Source: Branchiostoma floridae
Taxonomy: Eukaryota > Chordata > Leptocardii > Amphioxiformes > Branchiostomatidae
NCBI RefSeq assembly: GCF_000003815.2
Contig: NC_049985.1
Coordinates: forward strand, 15,964,355-16,028,354
Direction of reading: 5' to 3'
DNA: 64,000 nt
The notes below the pieces were generated by a model. That model ran no database searches. It was not told where the DNA came from and saw only the letters and a list, made by a program, of their open reading frames with translations. A program made the translations under genes and the position numbers. This document shows, in pieces, positions 1-13,500 of this stretch (positions are counted from its first letter, which is position 1; each line of letters opens with the position of its first letter).

Positions 1-475
1 CAATGGACAGCTTTTGGCAATACAGCTACACTGAATTGTAATAAAACGGCTCAGCTGATTACAATATCAGACTATTGTCTTGCAAAGTGAGACAAATGTT
101 AAGGACATGGTTGTAGCACCAAACCACCTAGAACAAGCTTGTAACTTGGCTTATGAGGGATCGTGTTACTATTAGGAGTACCTGCACAAACTCTGGCAGT
201 GGGCCCAAACACAAGTAACCAATCTGCCTGGGCCTGTGTTTGGTTGTCCTTCTCAACTTGTCCAGCTTGTCAGAAGTAATCTTGATGATGGCAATTTTTC
301 CTCCCTGTAACAAAGCCTGGCATCAAGAAAAATCAATGTAGGAGCTGTGGCCCTGATGTGACATCTGACGGCTAACTTTGTGCTGGTGACATGCTATTTT
401 CCTTATTGCACAATCTCCCAATGAATGAAACGTCACACAAACTACTTGAGCATCACATCTGTACTCAATACACAT

Positions 476-686
476 ACTGCAAATGCAGAAGTTTTCATGG
501 TGGTTTAATGTTCATAGTTTCTGCAGAAATCTTTTTACCACATTTTACCACAAACTTAAAACTACTGCAAAAATGCATCTTCTGCCTTCTACCCACCCAC
601 CCCCTTGTCTCAACCGCAAACTGAAAAGACTCTATTTTCTTCCTACCACACCATTAACTTCCTGCAAACTTAGAGGCATTTACAGT
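476..686. repeat. Foldback MITE, ACTGTAAATGCA family, copy 1
   Basis: The ends are an inverted repeat: left ACTGCAAATGCAGAAGTT, right GGCATTTACAGT. The interior carries TTTTCATGGTGGTTTAAT and its rough complement. A second member is at 21261-21447. Short palindromic elements with a TTCGCGGT-type interior are typical of lancelet genomes. There is no coding capacity. Confidence 0.55.
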
Positions 687-3600
687 ACTGTTACAGTATT
701 CATGCCACATTAGCAGCCACTATCCCTCTATACATGCACACGTACTGAAGAGAAATACGCCCTAATTTCACACCTTTCATTATTCATCTCCCCCTCTTAC
801 CATGACCCACATGATGGTCTATACCGAATCTGGCAAAATGTGGAACTTTCCAGAAGATCGAAGTGTAACTGTTGCAAGTCGTAAAGTTTTGTGCCAACTC
901 CGGTGTCGTCTAATCTGATTTACAACGTGGCTGATAATTGTTCCCTGCCTTTACCTAACAACTTCACGCCCATTTGCACCTCCGCATTAGTCACACACCC
1001 ACTCCTCACGATCCTCGGCACTGTCGACCAACCAGTGAAAGGACGTCTGCCGCGGTCTCCGCCACTCTTACGTGCTGCCGGGCTTCTGCCAACGTGCACA
1101 ATCTTGTCTAATGGTGCTTCTGATTTAATCTATCTGACTACAAGCTTTTCCTGTAGCATAAATTATTCAGTTATTTCACATTTACAAATTAGCCATGGAG
1201 GAATGTACGCAATTCGTGCGGAACAAATATGCATATTGATAATAACTGTAGTGAACAGTGACGTACGATACTTTTACCTTTGAATGCGAAAAATGAAAGG
1301 GATAAAGTGTGTACAGTCATCACTTTACAGGAGCAACTTATGAAAGATATATGTCGAATCTACATGTATATATAGGTATCACGATAGAAATGGTTATTCA
1401 AACTTTAAACTGTTATAAAATCAAACCATAACTACAAATTGTAAAATAAAGTTTAAAGCTATTTAAGGCTTATGATACAAATTCTATACCTGGACTGAAT
1501 GCCTATAGGTACACAAGTTGCTAAATACTATGATGCAATTAAAACTAGCAACAGTAACAATAACATTACACTCCAATTACTGTTTCCACATAAAAAGACA
1601 AATATATTACCATTGAGGGTATCATCATTTGCCAAATAAGGAGGCTTAGATTGCTTTATTATTATGGCTTATGCCACCATCCCTGTCCACAAAATGTTGT
1701 CAAAATCTTTTCAGCTCTAAGGCTTACTTACATGTGATTTTGTTGACTGTATCCGCTCACATAGCTGACACACATGTCTAGCCTCTTCAAGTTGTCTACA
1801 TTTTTGTGAAAAATGACCCCGAAACTAGGCCATGGACGGACCTAACGTCCCTCCTGAGAAAAGAAAGATGTTATTAGTGCACCTAGGCAAGGTCAGAGTA
1901 ATTCAATCAGCCCGGCCTTTTTCCAAGCACTTTCTGCAGACATTGTTTTTTCATACGGAATGGAGGAAGGATAATCAGGTTACTTTAAATGGCTAAAATT
2001 GCCATAAATCAAAGGCTGCCAAAAGGTCACAAAAGGCCTACTGTACGCCCACATTTAGAATACCTTACTGAAATTAAGACATCTATGTTTATAGCACAGT
2101 TAATGTACCATTAAGAGCCACTTAAAGAGAAACTAAGTAGGAGACAAAGCAAAAGACTTAAAAAAAACATACCCGGATATCTTGGATGTGGCTGCATTAA
2201 AAAATGGGCTGAAATGCCACGTCTATTTTTTGCTTCCTGTGTTACAACCCTATGTTATTCCTATGTGAAGATGAACCTGCAACAGTAATAGACACAGTAA
2301 TAAATTATATTAGGGCCAAATGCCCCCCCCCCACTGAGATGGGGGCTGATACAAACTTCCAGGCAACTTTGACCCATTACTGACATCACACTTCTGCTCT
2401 GGTCATGTGACACAGGCTTCAGGTCCAATCAACTTGAGAAGGGCCAGAGTACTGGATGAAATCTTGTTGGTAAGCGCTATACGTTGTGTACAAAAATTGT
2501 GCGTAAAGTTATTGCTGAACTATGTCTTTTTTTCTTTATAATTGTAAGATATGTATAACAGGTATATAGACTGTATAACAGGTTTAGAGACTAGACAGTT
2601 GGAGAATGGCAAACTAGAAATGGAAACATGGTAGACAATATGAAGAATTAATTTAGCACTTGAACCACACACATCAGAGACTTGATATTTGTCTACAGAT
2701 TCTTCACTTAGACACACCGGATGTGGATGGAATACAAAAACATTGGATGATGACTATATAATGTAGTTTTCTGCTTGATCAGAGATAAGAAAGGGAACTT
2801 CATTGCCTTGTGAAGCTTGAAATACCCATGTTGTTGAAGGCACTTTAATTAAAGCAGGGCTAGACTATTAAATGCCTACCTGGTATTTTCATAAATCCTG
2901 TTCTTAAAACAGTATATTTGTTGAGGTGACGAGACCTGGAATGGTTTAATTTGATATAGAAATGTTCATTATACATACCAGTATAAATACAGCATCAGCT
3001 GCAGCCTATTTGTTTTACAAAAGCCAGGTAATAAATGTAGCACCTAAAGGCCAGCTAGGATTAAGGAAATATGAATTGGGCTGTTAAGATAGCTGTAAAG
3101 CTTTAATAACTAGGTAATAAACACGGAATGACCCCATTAGCAAACGGGAATTTACTGTTTCCTGTGGTAATTTTACACCGCCTTGTGTCTTTGATAACGA
3201 GCCCAAACAATATCGGTTATGTCGTTACTTGCCTCTGGGTTCACGACTTCTTTTTTTCTGGCAAACAATAAAGTAAGCCTCTTATTAGATGTTATTGAGC
3301 AGAAATTGATAAGGAATTACCAAGATAAATTGTATCACAAAGAATACATCCAGGAAGAACACTTGTTCCTGTCATCAGACAATGATGGAGATATAGTTTT
3401 ATATCTGAGCAAAGATTGAATCTGATTTCTCCAGTTCGGTTTCATCTTTCATTGCCGGGAACCTTTTCATTCCAAGATAATACTCATCTGTTGATTCGGT
3501 AATGCCATCGCTCAGTTCTAAAGGCAACAACCCCATGAAGTGAGACCCAATCGTTTCCCGTCCAGCAAGACAGATTTCCCCATTTCCAAATCCTTCACAT

Positions 3601-4229
3601 ATTCATTGGAAGCCATTCCGACCCTCATAAAACCTGGCCCTCGTTTGTCAGCACTCTACAGATGGTCAAAGTTGACTAGATTTAGGCGCAAGTGGAGACG
3701 AAGTGAGGCAGATTACTGCAAATGCTTTGCCAAGCGGGCGAGGTGCCCAAAGTACCGGCTTGGGGACAACACCGCACTAAGTGAAGGAAAAGTCAGCCAC
3801 ATCTAGAGCGCTTGGGATGCATAAAATGCTGCTGGGTGTTAAGCAATTGCAAGGGTAGCAGGCGCTCCCAACAAGAGTTATAGGCACTCGCACACTGAAT
3901 ACTATTACTTTATGAAATTATAAACTGATCTTGACTCTTGTCTTTAGCACAGAGGCTTTAAAAAAAATTAATGGTAAAACCTGAGCAAAAATTCTCCCGG
4001 ATTTTGTTCGTGTCTTCGCACAGTAGTCTGGAGAAACTGAAGCCGCAAGTCGAACCAAACCACTATTCCTATATTAAGACTCTCAAGAGAGATTGTATGC
4101 AAAGTAGTCAGATTGATTTTCAAGAAAATTTGCCTGCATCCAGTTCATTAATAGGCACCAAGCACAAGATTGTTGGTGATTTTTCTGGGCTATTTTTTGT
4201 GTTTTTTGCATGCCTGGGTTGATGCTAGA

Positions 4230-4590
4230 CATACATGTCTTCTTCTTCTTCTTGTTTCGTTTGAGGCTACCAACTTCGACATGCTGAAGATTCTGTAGCC
4301 TATATACTGACTATAAGGTTTGATCCACTTACACCAGGAAGGTCCCCTACCCTTTTCAAGATGTGGCTCTTTTACGTGCTTGGCGTGTGGCTCTGCCCAA
4401 ACACGGGGTCTCCATTTAATGTCCGACCCTAGCCAAGGCTTTATACCAATTTTTACACCTGGTTTAGGTGACGAAAGTCGTATTAAGTGTCTTTCCAAAG
4501 GGCAAAATATCGGTGGCATGGCGGGCTTGGAACTCTGGACCTCTTGGGCCTGAGGCCAATGAGCTGCCGATGGCACCACGCAATCTCATG
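4230..4590 (-). repeat. tRNA-derived SINE, minus orientation, copy 1
   Basis: Read on the minus strand, the element starts with a tRNA-like head. It has an A-box-like TGGTGCCATCGGCAGC (4578-4563) and a B-box-like GAGTTCCAAGCCC (4535-4523) at tRNA-like spacing. A non-tRNA body follows, and it ends in an (AAG)n tail (about 4250-4238). A related, shorter copy lies at 54085-54290 in the same orientation. This is the usual layout of a tRNA-derived SINE; it is not a functional tRNA gene because the cloverleaf is degenerate. Confidence 0.6.
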
Positions 4591-7147
4591 TACATGAAAG
4601 CTCTTTGAAGGGCTGATCTCAATCCAGTACTACTATGATGTGAACATCACTGTGCAGACGTCCCTCTGTGAACTCCAGGGCACAATACCAGCAGGAACAT
4701 TGCCATCTATTTTGGAGACTTTTGCTTATGTAAATGAGCCTTTCCTAGAAACAAAAAGAACAAATTTAAACCTGCAAGGACAGATCCGTCTGTTAAGGTG
4801 CATAAATTTTAGGAAACTTGGAGCATTTAAGTCTTGTATGGTTATTATTTTTGATTTCAATAGTAAGAAGCAAGTAAAATTATTGCTGTGTACAGAAGCC
4901 TTCCTTCCAAGAATACAACAGAAAATAGTTATTAAAAACAGAATATCCTAATTGTCAAGAGGGCGAGGAAATCTCTATCAAATAATCTCCACCATGCTCC
5001 AACAAAATAAACATTGCCTTCTATACAACTACCAGTATGCAACAATAACACAGTTCTTTTATGACTGAATGTTATTACCAATACACACACAAAGCTGCCT
5101 TTACATTACATGGTTCTGCCTAGGCAGCTTTGGGCTGGAAGTGGCAGACCCTACAAAAACGAGGATTAACATACAAAACTTTGCCTTCCCTTATTAGCAA
5201 AGACTGAAGTTTCCTGAACACAACAGGACATTCATTGAACTGGAAATCATTTAGCCTAAAAGGCCATTTACAAAAAAAGAGCAAGCCTCCTTTTCTGAAT
5301 AGGCACTTAGGCTCAGCCTTTTATGCTGTTGTTACAAACCTGATTGACAAAATTGCAAATGGTTCTGGCATTCGCTCCCCCACTCAACTCCTAACCATTT
5401 ATACCTTGCGAAGGTTTGTTTCCTCCTTTGAGGAGTTCTAAGTACATCGAGAATTCTTTAACTGCCATTTAAGACTCAGAAACTTTTCCACTCTGGAAAC
5501 GACAAGAGCCATGTGCTTGAAAGGCAGTTGCGAGCCAAACTCATTAAAAGTGGTAAATGGACAAGAATTGTCTGCTTAAAAGCTACTCCAATGCTTACTG
5601 CACTTGTGGTAAAATCAGACTACTTATGCCCAATGCTGTAGGTGAACTTCTCAAGTGAAATCTACTTCAGGTTTCTTCTGTACTTGAAACAGAAAAAAAC
5701 ATAGTGTTGGTAGGAGACTTGCAAATGCAATGGTATTTCAGTCCTCATGCACATACACATAAACACACACAATCATACATTATGTCGTTTTTCCTTTCCT
5801 TTTCTTAGATAACTTGGACACTACATATTGCTATGTGACTGATGAGCCTATACTATAATTGTATATCCATATGTACTCGTTTCCAAAGTCTCTGAAATAA
5901 AGAAATTCAACTTAAAAATTCAAGTCACTTCAATTCGATACAACATTGCACATGTACCTATACGTTATCACACAGTCATCTATATTTTACCAGGGAGGTC
6001 CCAAGGGCCCATCTATTAGAAACTGAAACATTGAATCTGGTATTAGGTTCAGCAGCATGTTTTTGTTCAGATTTTGCCGATCAGCTCGAATTTTACATTT
6101 AACACTCGTAGGGTACAGTGTTGACCAATCTGCTTCTTTTGGTATGTCGACAAGCCTGTGGCAAATTAGAAAGCATCTATTTTGCTGTAAACAAATGGAT
6201 AAAAAATTCTTCCTGTAAAAGCAAAGTTGAATCTAGGGCCCGTCTCGAAGGTGAAATCTTGCTTTTGGCAGTTCAACACACCATGCCGCCTACGGGGGAA
6301 CCCAGACACATATATCACTCAGGTTGTAAAAAATCAACTCTGTCCCGACTAGGGGGTGGGTGCAATGTCCGAACTAATTACTGCTATTGAACTTCGAGTC
6401 ACATTTTTCACTGTTTCCTTTTAATTACAAGGAACTTCTGCTGTAGTGGAATAAGACAGCAAGTATTGGTAACCAAGGATACATGTAAATGTTAAACACT
6501 TGGATACACACATCTCACGTATATGACAAAGCAAGCAAATATTCAGCACCAAGGACAGAGGTGATATCTACCTTGTACATAGTGGTTGATGGTACAAAAA
6601 CCACTGTACTTTCTGTTGCATCAATGAAGTACATTTAGTCACTAATGTTTTATGATAGTAACTAACATATCTAAAAGTTTCAGTTGAGCCAGAATTGTGT
6701 CCTTAAACATCAAAATATCCTTTTTCGCTGCAATATTTTATTTCTCCAAGAAAACCTTGAAACAAACTATTGTGGCTATACAAGGTCTTAAATCCCTTTG
6801 CCCACAGTGTTGACGGTGTTGACACATTTCAATCACCCCAGCTAGCATCGTAACTTTCTGTTTTATCGCGGTAAGAGTTCAATAATCGTGATGTGTCATA
6901 AATTGGAAAAGCTAACTTTTATTTTCTTCCCGCATTAGAGCAGTACTTGACTGTTGTAAAACCACACACAATTGCCATAAACAGAATTTAATCAGGTTCT
7001 TCCCCAGCCTAACTGCTAGTATGCAATCTGGACCTTCCGTATGTATGGCCATTACAGTGGTTGCATCCCATTGGATTGGTAGTAAAACGGTGGCATTTCT
7101 CCAAGTTCAATAAGGACCTGATTGCAGCTACAACTTACTGCTTCCTC

Positions 7148-7532
7148 GGGTGGCTTTACGATGAAGGTAGCGAGTTCTCTCTAGCTGCACATCACAGATG
7201 TTGTCAATACAAGTCAGGAGTTTACGATATCTTAGATTCAACAACTGCAACAATTTAACAACTCAAGACAAAACATTACCAGTTAAACAAATACTCAAAA
7301 AGCTAACGCTACTTGCGAAAATTCAAAATCGGGTGGCTTTACGATGAAGGTAGCGAGTTCTCTCTAGCTGCACATCACAGATGTTATCAATACAAGTCAG
7401 GAGTTTACGATATCTTAGATTCAACAACTAAAGAGTTAGAAACCAACTGCAGCAATTTAACAACTCAAGACAAAACATTATACCAGTTAAACAAATACTC
7501 AAAAGCTAATGCTACTTGCAAAAATTCAAAAT
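7148..7532. repeat. Recent tandem duplication, 183-bp unit
   Basis: The unit starting GGGTGGCTTTACGATGAAGG at 7148 recurs at 7331 (offset 183) and runs to about 7532. The first 100 bases of the two copies differ by about one base. The second copy has a short insertion (AAAGAGTTAGAAACC). It is probably a recent local duplication. Neither copy is convincingly coding, although the frame stays open across part of it. Confidence 0.85.
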
Positions 7533-10500
7533 CTAATCCTGGAATAATAGGACAACTGAAATTTGAAGAATCTGTCAGATGTTGACTCGTTGAGCCCAAG
7601 CAAATTGCCATTATGTTTGTGACAAGAGCTATGTGCACAAAGCCCCTCATACAAATGATGGAATACTCTTTGATGTAAAACCCTCAACTACTTCTTGAGA
7701 GCACTTCATGCCCTAGTATGTGACACACAGTGTCTGCTGTGTGAAAAGGCACGCTCCGTCCCCATGACTGATGCCGGAATTCTAACCAATAATGATGCAG
7801 CAGACACCGCGCTGCCATAGCGCAGATGGCCCAAATTGGCTGCTCCTTCCGCGATGAAAGGAGCACCAATCATCTTGGAGATGGAAGTGAATGGTTCACA
7901 CATCAGTCTCACAAAAACACCTGTACCTGGACAGCTTCTACGTGTGTGTTCTTAAAGAAAGGGACAGCGAGAGGCCATACAATGCATTAGATACTAAAGA
8001 TAAAGACATTGGCATTGAGGCGTGTATTCATTTGAACAATATGAGTACAATATAGCAAGCAATCTAGCATTATGCAACATATTGGAATGTTGTTTTTGAT
8101 AAAAGAATTTTTCTTTCGCCTAAAAACAAGGTTGGGATCAGGCAAACACACATGCCAACAATACATAGACATTCAGCAACACTACCAAATCAGACTTTTG
8201 AACTACTTCAGAAGTTGAACAAGATTGTACCTGAACTTGAATTTGATATGTTTATGAATTGGTACCACACACAGTAGCTTATCAGACCCTGGCCTTTTAC
8301 ATTGACTGACAGAGACTTCAAGCAATAACAAGATGGTTGATATCACACAATAGTTCACTTACATATATGATCAGGATTCTTTTAGCATTTTGACTGTATA
8401 TTATGCTAAAAGGGGTATTAATATATTTGATGAAAAAATTCCATACAATCATAAGATGAAATTACATCACTTGAATAATTCATTGTCTGTTCCTATACTG
8501 TTCCTATAAATAGTATAATAAACACTTTACATCTTTCATAATTCTTTACCACATCTTATAATTCGTATATGATTTCCAATATCATAAAAACATATATTGC
8601 ATTTGGACAGGTCAATAACTTGTAACCCAGTGTTATGATCAAAGGGATGAAATAAAAAGGAAAACACATAGCATGATAAAAAATAAAAATTGCTCTGCAA
8701 GTTCTTTTATCTCATTGATCAATACCTGTCACCTTGGACTGTTGTCATCCCTACTTTTTCATCTGGTAAGAAATGAGTTTGATTTGAAAGGCGCGATATC
8801 GTCACCATCAAAGTTGAGAATTGCTCCCCTGTGACCAAAGCCATGATAAGTCCTTCCTTTGCCGTCATAAATCTATCACATGAAACGGTCCATCCGGCGG
8901 CACCGCTTGCTTGTAAGAAAGGCAGTTCCTATTTTAGTGGGAGCGGAAGATGCTATCATTGTCACAAGGGAGAAAACATCTTGAACGGCAGAATATCATG
9001 TACACTTTAACGGCATCACAGTATGCAGAATACCACCTTCCTAACAAGCACAGGAGACACTAATGAAACATCATATGTCAGAGAAGTGACGCTGCCCATA
9101 CATTGTTTACAATATGAAAGGCTTTTTTCACTACATACATGAATAGAAAGAACAACTGCACACCTGCCACTGTTATTAGCAGTATAAATCAATCCGTAAT
9201 AACCGTGTTATGCCCCTGGTGTGCATCGCCGCTGCTCTTTGATCGTCGCACACAAACCTCGCTGTAAAGCTCACGGACTGATCTTATCGGAATAGAGGAG
9301 AAAGGTTCCCTTATCAATCCCCGAAGCTTACACAGTGGTACAGCAGTCCTTGGTATGTCACGTCCCACCACAAAGCACCTGTCACACAATCGGCGAGCTA
9401 TGGCCGTATTTGTTCATTGCCAGAAGGCCGCCGAATAAAAAAACTGCCAGAGAGTCAAGCATGTTTGTCACCGGAAAACCTGCCCCATTATACTAACATG
9501 CACATCAGGTGATCTCTAAAAATCGTGTCTCGATTGAGAGAACATAAGGAGTTAAACTGACAAAATTTTGTGTTTTTAAAGCTTGTAGACTTGTTGGCTG
9601 GTAGATTTTCCTGCTGTGTAACAGTGGAAGACCTTCGGTGTCAAAGATGACTTGTCAGGTGCTGTGTAACAGCAGGGACATAATGTACGAAACAACACCT
9701 TCCCTAACATCTCCAAATATTCTCCCTGACGTGATGAAGGTGTCAATCTTAGAGGTATAAAAGGATGAATGATGAGCTTGGCTAAAGCCTTTGTATCATC
9801 CTGAATGGCACGATAAACCTGCGAGCTCTTTGGTGCTCTGGTTGGTGCTCCAGCCGTAATCCCACCACAGAGGTTCTCACGTTCAGGACTCGCTATCAAC
9901 AGATACCAGGTACACACTCCGAAGCTGTCATGATTGGTAGCACCTCTCATAAACACAGGTTTCAGTGTCGACCAAACTATTAATGGAAACACGTTGATGG
10001 AAAGGACCATCAGCTATCATAAGGGCTGTTTACTATTGCTGGCATCGCTGACTGATTTTTATCCCTAAAATCTTTGGGAAAATATAAGACGAAAAGCATC
10101 AGAATTGGGGGAGGTGTTGCTACTTGTAGAATGGCTGATTCTGCATTTTTTTACATTGAGACTCACTGCACAACTGTAAACCATAGAGCTCAGTAGACGA
10201 CTTTGCTCTGTTCTAGTGCAGTTACCCTTGTTGGAGGTTGTCATACAACTTGGAAGTCATACATTTTTTAAGCAGGCTGTGACAGAACCAGCCACCTGCG
10301 AAGCTGGTGTGTTATGCCGAATGGCGGTTATACCAGCTATATAGATACAGACAGACAAACAGATATCAACAAGAATCTAAAACCTTTTCTGTAATATAAC
10401 AGATGAATTTTGTACAGAACACGCACAATTATATAATCCCTGGAATGCCATAAGTTTGCTACTGTAAGATGATCATAAAACGATCGTAAAACGAATGCGA

Positions 10501-13500
10501 TCAGGTGGTTTGATAAAATTTGTGAAGGAATTTTCTTGCTGCCGTTTGTAAATTACTGAGCAGATGTTGATAAATCCCTGTCTGTGCCCCTCCCCAGTCC
10601 CAGGGGACACTTGCTGTAGTCAATTTATGCACATTTTGTTTACAATGACACCATCATCCCCGCTGTCACAAGTACCAGCCCAATCAACTGGGTATACCCC
10701 TCGGAATACAACATTAATCTATATGGAACTATTCAGTTCATCTCATTTTCATCTCAGGGATAAATGTCTCCTGTAACATTCATAACAGTAGTGCAGATTG
10801 ATAGACATTGTTACTGTATAACGACATTGTGGAATGAAGAAGATTGGGGATGGCTTTGACTTTTAATAATGTTCTGATGAGTGATCGCAATGCCTTTACT
10901 AAAAACCCTTACCTGATTTGGTACAACATGTATAACTATTAGCATATGATCTGTGCATGCGTCTAGAATTGTATAATTAATGCACAAGCAAAAAGGTTAG
11001 GATGCTTAAGAATTTAAGACGAGAAATGTATTCATCAATTCTAACAAACTTTTCTATCTCCTTTTACCCAATACTGATGAGAGAAAGGTCAAGTTTAGAA
11101 ACCCAAAAAATTGCATTAGCATCCACTTATCGTAATATACTTTTTTACAAGCATATCGACTGTTGTAACAGTATCAAACGATCAATGCTAAGTTATTTCT
11201 CTCTATGTCTTTAAAAAAAACGTCTCTAGCGCTGAAAAAGGAGCGTTTGAGGCATTCTCCTTGACTTAAATATCATCAATGTTTCTTGAAAGCCATGGCA
11301 ATAGTTCAACTTAAATCAGATCAAGACACATAATGTGGGTCGGTGCCCCAAATCCCTCTATTTCTCACCCTACAGTTGGGATAAAGAGTTTTGTTTTATT
11401 CATGATGCAATATCGGCCGCTCCTATACAAGTGTAAGTCGGCATGAAATTCACATTGACAATGATTGTGTCCTTAAACCTGCTATGGGGGAAATGTGATC
11501 AATGGGTGACTACCTTTTATGCAAGCTGTACGTGGACATGACACCTGCGCGTGACAACATTACAGCAGCTGTGCATCAAGTGCGTTTGCTCCTGCATTCA
11601 AGTTCAAGTAAGAAATCGACAGGGACAGATCATAACGGGACTACTTGACAATGTTTATGCAAAGTTTCCATCAGAACAGAACTAGCCTGTACCATGATTC
11701 TCGCAAAAGGATCTCAGATTTTTCGAAGTCGTGTTTTCCAGTGCTAAATTTCGGATTTGTGGTCGGATTTAAACGTGTAAGTCACAATTAATTAATATCA
11801 AGTATAGATTCGTATAGGTACAGCACCCGGTAAATAGACATCCAGACTGAGTATAATAATGGACCTGTACTGAAATGATTTCTGTGGTACTGTACCCAGT
11901 ACAGAGTATCAGTTAATATGTTCACATTCCCATTGTCAAGTACATACATGTATATGCCAATAGAGATACCCATAGTAGAGCAGTTTAAACTCTACATCAG
12001 TTCTGAGCACGCTCCTGGATTCGTGCCACAGATCTGTATCATTATCAATCATGATCAAAGTCTCTTCACAGTACTAGGAAGCTCATTGATAGAGATTTCC
12101 CCTAAACAATATGCTACCAACATATGGTCTTTATTGGTAACCTATACTCGGTAGTAATAACTATTGGTTTACTAGTTTTATTCAGTCAGAAATCTTATAT
12201 TCTGATATGAAGGATGTAATGCAAATCGATTTATTCGGTGGTGTGGACATAATGAAAATGTATAAAAGTTTCAAGCACTTTTAGATTGTATTAAAACAAT
12301 AATTGTGGTTGTGATTTTGTAGCAGATGTCTTTTATTGGACATCACAACTTGTGGCAGAGATTTAACGGTAGCTTCTCACACTCAATAAACACATATAAT
12401 GTTAGGCCACAGCTAGTAAATTTTATGGATGACATCCAACGCAAACTATACATTTAATGCAAAAGGGTGAAAAAAACAAAATGGGACAAAAAATTAAGAT
12501 GCCTAAATTTTCTAAATCTAGACCATAAATCCTGTAACAACAATTGTAGTGGCAAAGAATGCTATCACTAACAAGATTTTTAGTCATGTATACAAGAAGT
12601 GCACAAAGTGACACTTCTGTGGTAGACTGGAAACAATTTGGAAACTACACTCAAGGTGTCACTTTTACAACACTACCAAACTAGTCACTTCTACAACTCC
12701 CAAACTAGTTTCACTTCTACAACAGATACTACAGTCAAGGCTACCTTGCTAGTGTTACTTTTACAAGTACAATGTACAATTACGGCTACCACTACAACAT
12801 TTTATTTTCCATTTTTATATTTTCTTGTCATGTTGACCATCTCCAGATGGGAAAAATTTCTTCTTCTCTTCAAAATCAGGCACAAATGAATGATGTCATC
12901 CACAAAATTTACTTGCAGTGGCCTTATAAAGTATTGAGTGTTGCTCATTTGGAAACCGTCCATAACTCCCAACACCTGTCTTACCAGATGGCTGGACTGG
13001 GCTGGCCAAATTGTATTTCTGGTCCGTCTATATTTCATCAGTTGGAACATGGGTTACGTTTAATCTAGCTGTTTGACCTAGAGGGATATTACCAACTAAA
13101 TACTGTATCTATCGCCTGCTATTTCATTCTTCAAGGTCACACGAGGATGTGCGGACAGCTACAAGTATACATGATTGGATACTTTCTATACGGGAGGGAT
13201 TGGTGTTATGAGCAGATGGATGGATGCGGCGAACAAGCCCCGCAAAGATTTTCTTGATGTACGGCATGCTTAATGGATAAGGCCCACTTAATTCATCTAG
13301 CTTCCTCCGATCACAATTCTTTCCTGCTGCAATCTTCCTCAAAAGGGGCTGATTGCAAAATCACGGAGTCGGAAAATCAGCACATGTCGGCACCGGGAAA
13401 GGCTCATTCACGGCAGTAACTCACCGCGAAGCTGATGCGATTTTTGCCCTACAACTTCACATAACCACAGATGCAAAATCACATTTTGCAAGAAAAAAAA

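Larger units (their letters stand above)
1..7147 (-). other. MYCBP2 intron 4, left part: no exon recognised
   Basis: Mostly AT-rich noncoding DNA. It contains a MITE (476-686), a SINE (4230-4590) and two GC-richer blocks at about 850-1270 and 3180-3900 that look like conserved noncoding DNA (POU/homeodomain-type AT cores such as ATATGCATAT at about 1229). Short open frames on both strands have no recognisable domains and no plausible splice context. Intron status follows from the phase-1 donor of exon 4 at 21009. Confidence 0.5.

Noticed and set aside
891-1283. 130-codon plus-strand open frame
   Set aside because: No ATG at its 5' end in an acceptable context, no domain, and the surrounding block looks like conserved noncoding DNA.
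4523-4578. A tRNA gene
   Set aside because: Box-A- and box-B-like motifs are present but the cloverleaf does not form and the body continues into a SINE tail.
4190-4579. 129-codon minus-strand open frame
   Set aside because: It lies entirely inside the SINE; the frame is a by-product of the repeat.
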